Shown: positions 1-12,046, counted from the stretch's first letter. The stretch: 64,000 nt of DNA from Pyxicephalus adspersus (GCF_032062135.1 NC_092861.1:136609698-136673697); one strand, 5' to 3'. A program made the numbers and translations. The notes: generated by a model not told the origin, from the letters alone.

Positions 1-707
1 ATGTGTAGAAATATGTTTAAAACATGGCCTTATGTTGTATTACCTTCATAAAGTTTTAAAAGAGTAAATGATCAATAAAAGTGTAAAAACAAAACAGCAG
101 CTACAACATGTAAGGTCACCAAAGTCTCCTAAACTTTTTATCCCAGCAGCTAACTAATCTTGTGAGTGTTCATGTTATTTCAATGCAGAATTTGGGCAGA
201 ACCATTTGCAATTTTACAATGGTAATTTATTGGTGTCAACTGGAACATTTACCTGGATGAGGCAACCCAAAAACATAGTACTTGCCTCTGCCCTGGTTTT
301 TAGGCCAAACAAAATCTTCCTTAAGCAAGCAGCCAGAGTGGAAGATTGTGGGCCAGACTTAAAGTGTATTGGAACCCAGGAAACCTTTTTCAAATAGTAT
401 TATTATGGTTATAAATATACATTTGTTTCACAATAGCTCCAATTATCAGATATTATTGCTTTCATTTTTTTGATTCTCACACAGTTGACAGTTCTGAACC
501 TGCACCTATTTCTGCTTTTAAGAACGGTCAGCTTTCAACTCCGACAGGCAGTATAAAGTTAATTTTGCAACTGTTTATGTTTGGCTCCTTACCAATAAAG
601 TCCATGTGCACTGGCTGGGTGTGATGTGTGATTGATAGTCCAGGTTATTACAAAGAGGTGAACTGGTGAAGTTGCTGGGGAGAAGGTGTTAGTTCAGAGC
701 TGGCTTC
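1..707. other. Unique AT-rich DNA, no gene seen
   Basis: No open frame with domain-like composition, splice-site pairs or recognisable repeat was found. Confidence 0.6.
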
Positions 708-910
708 TGTGAGATAGGCAGACATGTAGACGTCAGGTTTGCTATAAAAATAGGTATGCACTGCTTTTGTTTTCAGGGTAGCCGTCAATCCAGGCATCCC
801 CTGCGCTTGCCGGGACACATTGAACCCCCGCACGGGAGTTATGTCTTCCCAGCCCAAACAATCAAGATGTCCAATCACAAGGAGGAAAATAAGAAGCAAG
901 ATGGCAGAGC
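708..910 (-). mobile_element. Fragment of a dispersed DNA-element family (relatives near 12.1 and 58.0 kb)
   Basis: The segment around ggagttatgtcttcccagcc and atcaagatgtccaatca is the reverse complement of internal sequence in the elements at 12047-12332 and 57868-58245 (tggcatgtgcaagggaagc, catcttgactggctg). Ends are not defined here. Confidence 0.5.
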
Positions 911-1390
911 CTGCAATGGAACAGGGACAGGCGAGTATAGCAAGGTTTAGTTCATCTGTAAATCACAAATCTCCTAATTACTTATCGTGATTCACAAGAA
1001 AAGAAAAAAAAAAAAAAAAAGAAGAAGAATAAGCTTTTAATTAAAATGATGATTACTTTCGACCTATTCTATCACTGCTGACCTGACAGGAATCAGGGAC
1101 GTTACGTTGTGGTATACAGATAGTACAGGGAAAAGTCAGAGGGCCATGTGTGCTATATTAGGAGAGGGATTTGGGAAGATTGGATTTGGAGAATTAACTA
1201 ATTAACTTAATTATCATTTTGTATAATACTGGTGTGGTATTTTTAGGACCCATTCACACTTTTGCTTGTGTTGAAGATTGCATCAAGACAACCCTGTTCA
1301 CCTCTGAATACACATTATCAACCTTAGCACACACCCAAAAAAAAAAAAAAAAATTAAGTGGAGCTTTTTATATTGTTTTTTATTCAGTGT

Positions 1391-1560
1391 TCTCCTCGGC
1401 CCCCTTTTGGCCAGGAGCACCACCCAGCAACTTTCAGTAACCACCGACTTTTTTTTTTTTGGGGGGGGGGGTAATGGAGAGTTGGGTCACAATATAGGTG
1501 CTGCCACCTATCTACAATTTCTTCCCACCCTGCTAAAAAAAAAAATTCTGGCTTGAACAC
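1391..1560. mobile_element. Short MITE, CAGTGTTCTCC family
   Basis: Begins cagtgttctcctcggccc and ends cttgaacactg, giving short terminal inverted repeats. Two relatives lie at 52030-52165 and 62209-62372, and 60110-60260 holds related sequence in the other orientation. The internal gggggggggg and tttttttttt runs are replication-slippage tracts. The ends resemble hAT elements, but I could not find a convincing target-site duplication. Confidence 0.6.
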
Positions 1561-1654
1561 TGGTATTATATATAAATTATTTTATTATTATTATTTAGCA
1601 TTAAGGCTGTGTTCAGAATAAATGACAATGCCCCACCAAGTACATATATTGAAG

Positions 1655-1722
1655 TATGTGTGTGTATATATATACACACACATACACATACATACATACA
1701 TACACACATATACACACAGCTT
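1655..1722. repeat. (GT)n/(TA)n/(CA)n compound microsatellite
   Basis: gtatgtgtgtgtatatata is followed by acacacacatacacatac and further cata/caca units. Confidence 0.9.
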
Positions 1723-1859
1723 TTTAAAATCAAGACCTTAGGATAAGACGTTTTAAGGTAGGATTTCATGTCCCTATAAGGATATAGCATTATCATGTGA
1801 TTTCTATATTGCATATTTCATTCATTTTTCAAAGGAATTTTTAACTGAATTTAATAGGA

Positions 1860-3640
1860 TCATCCTTCCAGAATAAACGCCTGCAACTGATCTTTACCCG
1901 ACTGAATAAAGTTTTATTGAAGGGGAAAAAAAAGAGAAAAAAGAGGAAACGGCAGAGGGCAGCCTGTTTTTCGTTGTGAATGTGCCAGGAAGAAGACGAG
2001 TCCTGGGTTGAGGCAGGCACCCGCGGCTGGTCTTGGCAGCACAGCCTTTAGCAGTACATACTTGCTTGGGATCTGAAGTGGATTAAAAGGGAGTTATTTT
2101 TCTATCTGCCCACACTAACACTAACTGGTTGTATAAGTCATTTTGGCAATTACTCATAAAGGATATCCTTCTGTTTGAGCAAGTGGTTCATATTTAATAT
2201 ATTTGAGTTACTTACATCACGCAGTGATGTCTATGCACTAAACTGGAAAATTCTAATTGGCTGTTGTCGCAACTGTGCACTTGGAAAAATTAATTTCTAA
2301 TAAAAGATTTAAAAAATTGACAGCCAATATACTATTACGGGGAATAATTTTCACAGATAAAATGAAAACTGTCCAGGTTAACAAGAAAGGAATACTTTGC
2401 TATTTAAACTGTGCAAAACAAACTCGTTTATAATAGGGGATCAGAGACGTAGATCCAAGAATTCATTACACAAAATTAAAATTAGCCTTAAACTACTGCT
2501 AAGTCATGCATTTATATTTGAATCCTGCTGCAAATTAAAATGAAGAAGCCTTAACCCAACATTTCTAGCAAATATTCAATTAAACGAGTCAGAACATCTT
2601 TTGATGATCAAGCTACAGAAGCTAAAATATAATTGATTTCTACGGAGTAATGTACAACACGTCTTCACCGATAAGTCCGACTGTCAAATAGACAGACAAA
2701 TATATATATTGGATGCTGCTACAGGGAAAACTGCACAGAACTCCATGAATAGTAAATGAACACTGGACGCATTGGATGGATCCAGAGAACATTGCAGGGA
2801 GATTCAAGGATGAGAATTTAAGGGTTTAGAAAAGAAATCTGAATGTTACTGATCATTTTCACACAGCAGCATCATCTTCTATTGCAAGTGATACATATGT
2901 GTATTGCCAATTTGTGATACGGTGAATATAAATACTTTGAATGACAAGCATATACAGGACAGCCATCCCTGGAGATACAGGTGATCAGTGAAAGTGGCAA
3001 AGGGCCAATTTTGATACTTCTGTACACTTGAAATACCAGCTACAGATCAGGTTATCTGCAAATCCTAACCAACATTATAAACCCAGTTATAGGATTCTGC
3101 AGAATGCTGGAAGGTGGCTCTGTGCAAAATACCATCTAATCAGTTATGGAACATCATCTACATTTCTCTCGTCAATGTGTCTGGTATTTCATGTACTTTT
3201 TTTAAGCATAGTTATATTACCCATGGTGCAGGTACTGGGAATTGGATGAAATGCCTTCTATCCAGATCCAAGCATTCAATACCAAATATTCAGATTTAAA
3301 ATAAAGTACTGCTGTGGGTACGATCTAAAGTCCCTGAATAAAATGTAAATGTACCAAGAAATACAAACGCAGGTAAGTGCCATAATTACCCATATATGGT
3401 TATAAATGAGATTTCTGAGTACAACACCCATGGGTGCTAATAAAGGGAGTGTAGTGGTAGCAATACTTACACAAGTAATCAAATACTTAAGAAAAAGAAT
3501 TGTGTAGACTACACATCTACAGATCCTATTATAGGAAGCCAACTGGAGTAAATATGAAACACATTACTGAGAATGCAAAACAATGAGTGTCAATGAAATG
3601 CAATAAGATTTAGGAATGGAGCGACTAGAATAAGTATTAT
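1860..3640. other. Unique AT-rich intergenic DNA
   Basis: Non-repetitive by eye with no coding signal. Open frames here are short and have biased, low-information composition. Confidence 0.5.
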
Positions 3641-4019
3641 TCAAAAAAATGTAAGAGAAAAAAAAGAATGTCAGGACTTCTTGCAGCAAATGAATGTTAC
3701 CACGGATGCAGAAAGACATTGCACAGAACGGTAGAGTGCTGAATACACAGAACATTGTACAACAATGGATATTGGAGAGAACACTGAAGAGAACATCGTA
3801 ATAGGAAACATGAAGGCATGGAGGATTAGCTCTGGATGGACAGAACAATGTACAATGATAATTATAGGAGAGAAAACTGAATAGAAGCAGAGCAATACAT
3901 ACACAGAAAACTGTAACAATGTGCAGTGTATACAAAATTGTAACCATGTATAGGATACTAATGGATACATAGACCAATAGGAAGAATCCCTGGAACCCCT
4001 GGATTCTGATTTGAATATT
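3640..4019. repeat. Strongly degenerate tandem-like tract
   Basis: Loosely recurring phrases such as acagaacattgtacaac, agaacactgaagagaac and agaacaatgtacaatg suggest an eroded tandem array continuous with the minisatellite to the right. The unit cannot be fixed by eye. Confidence 0.4.
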
Positions 4020-4622
4020 ACCCTGTAGGGATGGATGGAGTTTGGGTGGTTAGAACAGCCTTGGATCCAGCTTGAGGTACAACACTGGATGGATGTGTAA
4101 CCCCTGTGTTCTGCTCTGGGTATAACATTGGAGGAATGAATAGTTGGATGTAGCACCCCAGGACCCAGCTATGGATAAAATAATAAACAGAGCAAGCCTG
4201 GATCTAGCTCTAAGTATGATATCAGATTGCTGGATGGGGTACCCCGGATCCAGCTCTGGGTCTGACACTGTAACAATTGGAGACCCCTGGATCCAGCTCA
4301 GGATAAATAACTGGATGGAAGGATGGAGGACCTCAGGATTCAGCTCAGGGGATGGATGAATGGGGGACCCCTGATCCAGCTTTGGGTATAATGATGGATG
4401 GATGAATGAATGGTTGGATGGGGGAACCCCTGATCCAGCTCTGGGTATACCATTGGATGGAAAGGGGAGCCCTGAGCCAGCTCTGGGTATAACAATAGAT
4501 GGATAGGGGAGCCCTGAGCCAGCTCTGGGTATAACATTGGATGGATGGGGGAGCCCTGCCAGCTCTGGGTATAACATTGGATGGATGGGGGAGCCCTGAG
4601 CCAGCTCTGGGTATAACATTGC
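4020..4622. repeat. Minisatellite, unit about 42 bp, next to the CpG island
   Basis: Head-to-tail units begin ccagctctgggtataaca and continue through ggatggatgggggagccctgag. Five near-identical units occupy 4436-4622; older, more diverged ones run left to about 4020. The long minus-strand open frames here are periodic translations of the repeat (YPELAQGSPIHPM and similar), not a gene. Confidence 0.9.
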
Positions 4623-4699
4623 TCAGGGAATGGGGCTGAAAATCGCCCGGTGGCACTCTGCAAACATATCTGTTGCAGCATATAAGGTTTGCCTCCCTC

Positions 4700-5280
4700 C
4701 CCGCACAGGGCACCAGCAGCCCCCCCAGCCCGCCCCCTTCACTCACCAGTCAGTGTCCCGGCTGAGCTGCGCACACATCCCCCGGTACAGCGCGGCCTCC
4801 TCCACACTCTTCGTCCTCCGCCCTTAGCAGCGGCTTCCCGTCCCCAGCACGCCTCAGACGTATCCCTAGGCCCAACTGGAAACTGTAGGCCTCCTCCGGT
4901 GAGCGCGCAGGCCGCCCCAGGGACGTCTGAGTCTGCAGTGCTGAGCGGCGGCAGCTCCTCCGCAGACACTATGGAGGCAGCACAGCATCCCCAGCCTGAC
5001 CGCGACGAAAAATAACGAAGAGACCTAGACAGCCCCGACAAGCAGCAGACAGCAACCAATCGCCCACCGACTCCACCAGTCTCCACCAATCAAAAGGCGA
5101 AATGGACAAGACAGCGTGGCTCGGGTTGCCAAGAAAGTCCAATGAGCAGCCTGTTGGCTGCCAACCATGCGTATTAGGGGCGGGCTGAGCGCTAAGTTTG
5201 GTTGAGAGGCCGGACTGTAACCCGGTAGCATTAGCTGGGGGTGTTAGAGGTGTGATGGAGCCCGGGGCTCTGGGGCCCAG
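4700..5280 (-). promoter_or_regulatory. CpG-island promoter and probable first exon of a leftward gene (possibly SOCS5)
   Basis: This is the only clearly GC- and CpG-rich block in the window. On the minus strand, ACTG|GTGAGTGAAG forms a strong splice donor (donor bases 4746-4741), so an exon would end at 4747. CCAAT boxes on the + strand at about 5054, 5086 and 5130 would sit 50-130 bases upstream of a minus-strand start near 4990-5030. A minus-strand reading frame crosses the exon but has no recognisable domain, so the exon may be 5' UTR. In human, SOCS5 lies next to CRIPT in the same direction and begins with a non-coding CpG-island exon. The gene name is a synteny inference only; a bidirectional promoter is also possible. 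Confidence 0.6.
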
Positions 5281-5299
5281 CTTATACACCGTGTACATG

Positions 5300-5880
5300 A
5301 CACACTGCCCACTCTGTTCCCTCTGCAGCCACCAATGTTGGGAGGAAACAACAAGCTCTGCTAGACTCCTCCATTAGCAAAATATATTTAACAGTCTCTG
5401 GCACCAATCCACTGCTTCACTACAATATATGCAATGCTTACTAAATCACAGCTGCAACATTGTTCAACATAAAAAAAAACATCATTAAAAAATAAATATA
5501 TCTTTGTGTTGCATTGTTTATCTGTATGTGGTCTGTGTATGACAGGGTGACAACAAATGAGCAGAACTGTGAGAGTGTTGTCACTGTGTAACAGGAAGTG
5601 TGTAGACAAAGACTTTCAGGACAGGGTCACCTAATATAACAGCTGCAGACTTAAGATTTACTTCACTTTTTATTGGTTTTTTACTGGTGACTTTATATAA
5701 AGGCGCTATTCAGAATGACTTCACATCTCGAACATAGTCGGCCCCCATAGATATGGGGCTGGTGACAACTCTGAGGTGATCAGATTAATACAAATTCATA
5801 GCATATTCATTCGCGTTAGCCAAACACGAGGCGGTTAGCGGTATTGACACCGCTTCTGCCGCCATTTCTCGTGGTCATTG
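5300..5880. other. Intergenic DNA right of the CpG island, no gene seen
   Basis: AT-rich sequence with no recognisable coding or RNA feature; a LINE remnant begins at its right end. Confidence 0.5.
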
Positions 5881-5884
5881 AAGG

Positions 5885-6425
5885 AGATCCCTGTAGTTCT
5901 CTTCACTGGCTTCCATTTCACCTTAGAATCCAAATCCAAGCTCCTGTGCTTTGCCTTCAAATCTCTCCACAGTCCCACTTACCTTTCTGACCCCCACTTA
6001 CCTTTCTGACTTTCTACTCCCCATCCGCTCTCTCCTCTCCTCCAATGACCTACTAATGACTTCCTCACATAACCTCCTCACACACATGGCTCCAAGACGA
6101 CTCTCGACTCGACTCTGGAATGGTCTTACTCGTTCTATTCAGCTTTTTCCTACTTTCTGCTCATTTCAAAGAGCCCTCAAAACCCATCTTTTCAAACTTG
6201 GCTACCCATCTTCTGTCTTTTAAACCCTCACTATTTACCCACCACTCCATATCCCCCTTGTGTGATACTTCCCCCACCTCCTAGACTGTAAGCTCTTTGG
6301 GGCAGGGTCCTCTCCTCCTGTGTCACTGTCTGTATTCGTCTGCCATTCGCAACCCCTATTAATTGTACAGCGCAGCGTAATATGTTGGCGCTATATAACT
6401 ACTGTTTATTATTATTAATAATAAT
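5885..6425 (+). mobile_element. L2-like LINE, 3' end with reverse-transcriptase C-terminus
   Basis: The frame at 5951-6223 ends in RLWNGLTRS...FQRALKTHLFKLGYP, the typical C-terminal tail of vertebrate L2/CR1-type reverse transcriptases. It is followed by a 3' UTR with ctgtaagctctttggggcag, gtacagcgcagcgtaatatg and ttggcgctatata, ending in a (TTA)n/(TAA)n tail at about 6408-6433. 5'-truncated and inactive. Diverged 3' tails of the same kind recur at about 19330-19560 and 53750-53975. Confidence 0.85.
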
Positions 6426-6431
6426 AATAAT

Positions 6432-6770
6432 AATTCTGAATTGCTCAGGGGTTAGCACCTTTGCAGCGCTAGGTCCTAGGTTCGAATCCCAGCCAGGACA
6501 CTATCTGCATGGAGTTTGCAGGTTCTCCCCGTGTCTGCGTGGGTTTCCTCCGGGTACTCCGGTTTCCTCCCACATCCCAAAAACATGCAGTTAGGTTCAT
6601 TGGCTCCCCCTAAATTGACCTAGATTACATTAATGACATATAACTATAGTAGGGACATTAGATTGTGAGCTCCTTTGAGGGACAGTTAGTGACACAACTA
6701 TGGACTCTGTACAGCGCTGCGTAATATGATGGCGCTATATAAATACTGTATAATAATAATAATAATAATA
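6432..6770 (+). mobile_element. tRNA-derived SINE with V-SINE-like central domain and L2-like 3' tail
   Basis: The head carries pol III A-box-like (gctcaggggttagcacc) and B-box (ggttcgaatcccag) sequences. The middle has the widely shared core tggagtttgcaggttctccc, gtgggtttcctccggg and ccggtttcctcccacat. The tail (tacagcgctgcgtaatatg, tggcgctatataaata) matches the 3' end of the L2-like LINE immediately to the left, as expected for a SINE mobilised by that LINE. It ends in (TAA)n. Confidence 0.88.
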
Positions 6771-7002
6771 ATTTCCTGCCCCTTATACAGTGGGGACAAT
6801 CATTTTATTTCAGTCACTCAATTCTGTAGTCGCTCCCATAAGTTATCAACAGCGAGGCAAATCCAGGCCTGTTCACACCTCGTATTAAAGCGGGCCTATC
6901 ATCACAGTGTAAACATTATACAAAGTGGTTGCTTTCACTTTTACATAATTAAGAAACCTTTTTTAATTTTGTATGTTTTTAGTTACTAACTTATATATTT
7001 TT

Positions 7003-7125
7003 ACGGCGATACAAACTGAGGGGTAAACATTGATTACATCCCTGTAATAAATCCCTGTAATACATCCCTGTAATAAATCCCTGTAATAAATCCCTGTACA
7101 TTACCCCTCAGTCTGTATCACCATG
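7003..7125. repeat. Inverted repeat enclosing a 13-bp tandem repeat
   Basis: Arms gatacaaactgaggggtaa and ttacccctcagtctgtatc flank about five copies of the 13-bp unit atccctgtaataa (7037-7100). This looks like a small foldback MITE with an expanded loop. Confidence 0.75.
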
Positions 7126-7379
7126 GCGACCATTGGGTGCCGTGTTAGGGGTCTTCCACAAACCTTTACGCAATCTCACACATACGCAGAGCAATATTGG
7201 TGCTCGGTTATTTAGGTTCGTGAGACGCAGTCAGAAGACACGTTACTTGATCCTAAACAAGATTCGGCGCCATGATGTCATTAGAAAGCTGAAGCAAAAA
7301 ACAAAAATATGGCTGTGTGGGATATAATTGGGGGGAGCAGATTAGGACAGCACAGGAACCTCTGGGTGTGGCCCCTGGG

Positions 7380-7650
7380 CCTTCTCTGAGTGTGGCCCCA
7401 ATAAAGAGATTCCTTCACTTCCTGTCTGGTAAAGGGTTGTCACGTCAGGACAGGAAGTGATGGAATCTCTCTAACACAATCACAAACAGAAATAACAAAG
7501 CTTTTCTAATATTATATACAGGAATTTCAGAACATCTGTCGCATTTTATTACCTGTTTCCTCATTGCAGATGTTCCCTCACTTCATGTGTGGAGAAAGGT
7601 TGTCGCCATACCGGGAAGTGATGGGAAATCTCTCTAATGGAGCCCCGGAT
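7380..7650. repeat. Two related foldback units with CACTTCC...GGAAGTGA arms
   Basis: cttcacttcctgtctgg pairs with gacaggaagtgatgg, and a second unit (cctcacttcatgtgtgg, accgggaagtgatggg) follows. Similar sequence lies near 12610-12660 and 54670-54720, so this is a dispersed family. Confidence 0.6.
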
Positions 7651-7654
7651 AGTA

Positions 7655-8470
7655 GTAAAACCTGACAGGGGTTCTAAAGGTTTCCCCATTTCATTCAAAA
7701 CTACATTTTTAGGTATAAAAGTTAGACACCATACTGCAACACATGTGCATTCCCCCATCCATTCATTCATGATCTATAATGCTCAGTATTTTATGCTGAT
7801 TAAGACCAGTCTCTCTTTCTGTGCAGGATGACTGGTCTTATCCCCGCCCCATTTGTAGTTTTCCGCTGGCAGTCTGTAGTAAGCAGGCTTGCTGGGTCCC
7901 TCTGCTCTGCTCCCTGTACGGGTTATATACAGTACAGACATAAGAAAAAAAATTACAGTGATACAGGGTTTCTTTTCTCTCCCTTTAAATCTTGTTGAGA
8001 ATTCTTTTTACTGATCAAAGAACTCTGCTAACTTGTATCCCCATCTCTGAGTACATAATGTAAAATGAATTATAAATGTTGTTTAAACTCATTTATGGTC
8101 ATTATTTTCCAGATTAATAACATGTTGCTCAGCACTTTGGTTTGAAATAAACAGAATTATGGCACCAGTCTCCACCATAGAGGAGCATCTCCAATCCAAT
8201 GCCTCTGCACACAGACAATAATAGGTTTGGTCACAATCTGACTTCTTTTATGTTTTTGGACACTCGGAGAAAACTGCAATATGTAACTAAAGCCCATTAC
8301 AAATGTTACAAGGAAATACAAAATCTTTTAAAAGGGCTTAGATTTAAAGCTAACCTAACCTTCAGTCTTGCACAGCTGTACAGGCTTCTCTCCTGTACTG
8401 GGATTATCTATATACTCGAGTATAAACCAATACTTTTATAAATCTGAGAATGCCATTACAAAAAGAATCA
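7655..8470. other. Unique intergenic DNA, no gene seen
   Basis: No coding, RNA or clear repeat signal was recognised. Confidence 0.45.
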
Positions 8471-8484
8471 CTGTTTATACTTGT

Positions 8485-8615
8485 GTCATACCAGTTGGTG
8501 ACACTGTGTCCTCATGTAAAGTGTATAATGAATTCCTGCCATCTGAGATATTATTAGAGTTTGTTACACACTTTACATGAGAACACAGCGTCATCTGCTG
8601 GTGGCCAACAATAAT
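8485..8615. mobile_element. Small foldback element
   Basis: ccagttggtgacactgtgt and cctcatgtaaagtgt at the left pair with acactttacatgag and acacagcgtcatctgctgg at the right. The unit is an imperfect palindrome of about 125 bp, typical of a MITE. Confidence 0.7.
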
Positions 8616-8639
8616 GCACAAAAGATTATTTTTAAATTG

Positions 8640-9420
8640 GAAGTTGCAGTGAGTCAGATGGTAGCTGCCTTATTCTTTTTGAGGAAATCCCCCATCATCT
8701 AGTGTGGGTTAGTTCAACCCAACACCTCAAGGGCCAGGATACGCACACCTTTTTAGTATTTCTCTAACAGACAGCAGTACATTTAGTAAGTTTGCAAAGA
8801 GTCAGGAAAAGGCTCTGTTTGTATAAAAATCTTGGAAGTATGATCTTAGTCTGATGCTCAGCCACGCGCCAGCCAACCACCATTGCCAGGTCTATGTGCA
8901 CCCTTTGTTTCCAACATAATCAATCACATGGCACATGTCACACCTTTCAAGGAAGAGTTAAATCTTCCTAACATGTGACAAAAATCTCACATGTAGAAAG
9001 CTGAGAGATGAATTACAGTGAGCAGTGAATGTGGTTGAGTACAGCTGATCCCTCAGCTCGGATTTATGACATGGAAATAGCATTTGAATAGGGAAGGGAG
9101 GAAAAGCACCAGACAATCGATACAATAAGATCTGTTAACATAATGTCTTTTTTTTTTCCTGGATGAGAAGCAGAATCAGAAACCCATTCTACATTTGCTT
9201 CTCCAACTTTGGCCTCAGAAAATCATTCTTGGATGATTCATATCACCTAAAGGAAACATCTTTATAGAGAGTTCAGTAACAGGTATAGGTCAGTTTCTCT
9301 ATGGTAAAAAACAAAGTTATCTTGGTAAGGGCAGCTTCAGACTGTCCACAGAATTGAGCAAAGCCATGTAACTCCCCATGGCTGGCATATTGCCAGACGC
9401 TCAAATACTCATTCTGGTTC
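8640..9420. other. Unique intergenic DNA, no gene seen
   Basis: Mixed sequence with no recognisable exon; short imperfect palindromes only. Confidence 0.45.
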
Positions 9421-9866
9421 TTAAAGCGTACCTAAACTCAACCCTTTTATGTTAAGTAAAAATTCTGTGTGTTTTTTTTTTTTTTTAATGCAACACCCTA
9501 ATGCAGCACTGCCCCCTAATTCTAGATCGCCTAGGCCATTGAGAATGAAAGCCTCCCAAGATACCTACGTCACATATCCCGGGGGGCTATTGGGTGCTCC
9601 TTCTGGGCATGACCAAGAACTTTGAGCATGCACAGAAGGAGCGCTTTCGCCAAAGGAGAAAAAAAAGCTGGGTCGGGTGATGTAGTAAGAAGAACCCGGA
9701 AGAAGAGGAGAAGATGGCAGTGCATGGAGTGTAGGCCCATAGGTGGATACCGGGACAACACTGGACCCGATAAAAGAGACCTCCGGATCGATCGACTGCA
9801 CTGCGGGATTGAAGTTAAATGGATTTTTTTATGTTTTAGCCGTTTTTGAGTTTAGTTCTTCTTTAA
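9421..9866. mobile_element. Non-autonomous DNA element with TTAAAG...ACCTAAACTCA ends
   Basis: Left end ttaaagcgtacctaaactca and right end tgagtttagttcttctttaa are inverted relatives. Both ends finish in TTAA, pointing to a family with TTAA target preference (piggyBac or Kolobok type; not resolved). Related termini (ttaaagtggaactaaa and its reverse) occur near 12047, 31195, 51025 and 54412. Contained open frames have no family resemblance. Confidence 0.65.
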
Positions 9867-10145
9867 AGACAGTCTTCTACAAATGCAATATGTCAGGCAG
9901 TCATGGTGACACTTTACCTCTTATAGAGAAGCTGATGTTTCATTTTCTGGAGCAAGTTTACCACTAGTAAAATATGCAATGCATGTGCTGCGTTGGTTTG
10001 CATTGCATGACAATGGTACACGTAGGAGCTTTGTGCAGAACAATGTAATGAACTATAGCACAATGCTGCACACTGTGGTGCATTTGAATAAAGCAAACCT
10101 TGTAGGCAATTGGAAAGTCTGCTTCCTTGCCACATCCCTACTTCC

Positions 10146-10413
10146 CAGGAGGTGCAGGGGATCTCACTTACCAGGCAGGTACAGGATAAATCACTTACCA
10201 AGCAAGTGCAGGGGATTTCATTTACCAGGCAGGTGCAGGGGATGTCCCTTACCAGGCAGGTGCAGGGGATGTCACGTCCCAGGAAGGTGCAGGGGATGTC
10301 ACTTATCAGGCAAGGGCAGGGGATGTCACTTCCAGGCAGGTGCAGGGGATGTCACTAACCAGGCAGGTGCAGGTTAAATCACTTACCAGGCAGGTGCAGT
10401 AAATGTTGCGACC
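10146..10413. repeat. 27-bp minisatellite, about ten units
   Basis: Unit aggcaggtgcaggggatg followed by tcacttacc, with point variation between units. Because 27 is divisible by three, both strands keep artificial open frames (RCRGCHLPG-like and its reverse). Confidence 0.93.
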
Positions 10414-10419
10414 AGGCTT

Positions 10420-12040
10420 GTAAAAGCCAGTGCTTTCTAAGGTAAGGATTATCATCGTCTGGTGCTGGGGCATTACAAAAAAAGTCCACAAACTATTAGC
10501 CATACAGGGTATTTAAAGGCTCTGCTTCCATCCAGTCTACATATACACAACCAATGGCTACATAGCATTTATCAAAGAAGCTGATGGTGCCAGAGAACTG
10601 TGCCTGACTAATATGTGTTGAAATAATCATTTGTGGTCTCCATTAATATCCACTGAGACAACTCTGGAGCTTAACTCAGAGACAGGGCGTTGTCACCCTA
10701 TAATACAAGGTGCCTAAACAAGGAGCTTGCAAGGTCAGCAGGTATTATTTTAATGACATTTTGAAAATGACTATATATTCACACATTAACATATTAAGAT
10801 ATAATTGTTTTTACTGAGTGGGTTTAAATATACACCTAAATGTTAACATGAATATTCAGAACATAGACGGCATCATTCCTTTAATGCATTATAGACATTG
10901 ATAAGTCCCCCTTATGATACACAGACATTATATTTGATTCCTTTAACATTTACAATATAAAATGTGTCCTTTCGAATGGCTTTTTCAATACCTCCATGAC
11001 TCACAGGCTGAAAGGTTTTGCTGAGCAGGTGATTATGGCCTACATCAGGCTAATTGGCATGTGGCAAAAGCTATGCTGAAATTATGAGACCTGACTGCGA
11101 GCTTCAACATGATGCCTGACTTATCACACAATTAGATCTGCTGTGTAATGTAAAAACCTTTTAACATAGACTAGCCGGGAATGTTATTCTGCCAGGAATC
11201 AGCTACAAGTTCAGCTTTTTAGACGCTTGAGCTCTTTAAAGATCAGGTCTTATCAAAATGTGATATTTAATATATTGGTGAAAAATGCTGTCTTAATGAA
11301 CTATGGTATTTCGAAGAGGTTTGGAACTTTTACTTTTCTGCCTTGCAGTACTGGGGTTTACTTAAGTCTGACCTCCAACAATGACAATGGTTCTATGTCT
11401 GACCCTCCTCCAATGTTCTCCTTCCAAAAACAGGCCAGTAGGTCAAAGCCGATTTGCACTAAAAATGTAATGTCTGATTATGCACACAGGACCCCCTTTC
11501 TCATGCCAAAATGCTGCATTACAATAAAAAAAACACACACATAGGGTAGGAAAAAGTTAGTTAACCTCTAGGTGCCCACAATATGAATTTTTTAGTCTGG
11601 ATGTAAAATTCCCCTATTTTGTGGGAGCACTGATTAAGTTTGCAAGAACTAAGAATATGCAACTGCGTGTTTCTGGTCGTTAACTGGTGCACACTACTGT
11701 TACCAAAGCCTCAAAAAACACATTGGTTGTGTGAAAGGTGTAACATACTATGCAATCAGACAGCAGCCCTATCTGAGGGTGATTTTACTATCCTACCTGA
11801 TGGGATAATAATTGCTAGCCTAAACCCTACTCAAAGATATTTAAGGACTGTGCTGGAGAGTCATAATATGATAATTGGACTACCAAACATTCCCTAGGAT
11901 CTTGTCCAAAGTATGGCAACATTACCCCCCCCCCCAACTATTGAAGGGTAATGTTAATAACTAACTTTTTAAAATTGTAATAGAGAATTATTGGACAGTG
12001 GGTCATCATAACAGAATAGGGTGACCTTGCTAGTGCACAG
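10420..12040. other. Intergenic DNA, includes a possible conserved noncoding block
   Basis: No exon recognised. The segment around 10930-11215 is repeat-free and of high complexity with homeodomain-type motifs (TAATTGG at 11051). The rest has short open frames and poly-C tracts only. Confidence 0.4.
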
Positions 12041-12046
12041 TCTGTT

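Noticed and set aside
4050..4746. Several long minus-strand open frames (up to 189 codons)
   Set aside because: They are translations of a 42-bp minisatellite in different frames (PELAQGSPIHPM-type periodic peptides); no start context, splice logic or known domain.
6432..6500. Possible tRNA gene (A and B boxes present)
   Set aside because: The sequence continues into a SINE core and LINE-like tail and cannot form a full cloverleaf; it is a SINE head.
9565..9849. Basic, Arg/Lys-rich + strand frame in a transposon-like unit
   Set aside because: Lies within a TTAA-ended non-autonomous element and has no family resemblance; low-information composition.
9979..10503. Repetitive Cys/Gly/Arg-rich open frames
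   Set aside because: Artefact of a 27-bp tandem repeat whose length is a multiple of three, so stops are avoided on both strands.
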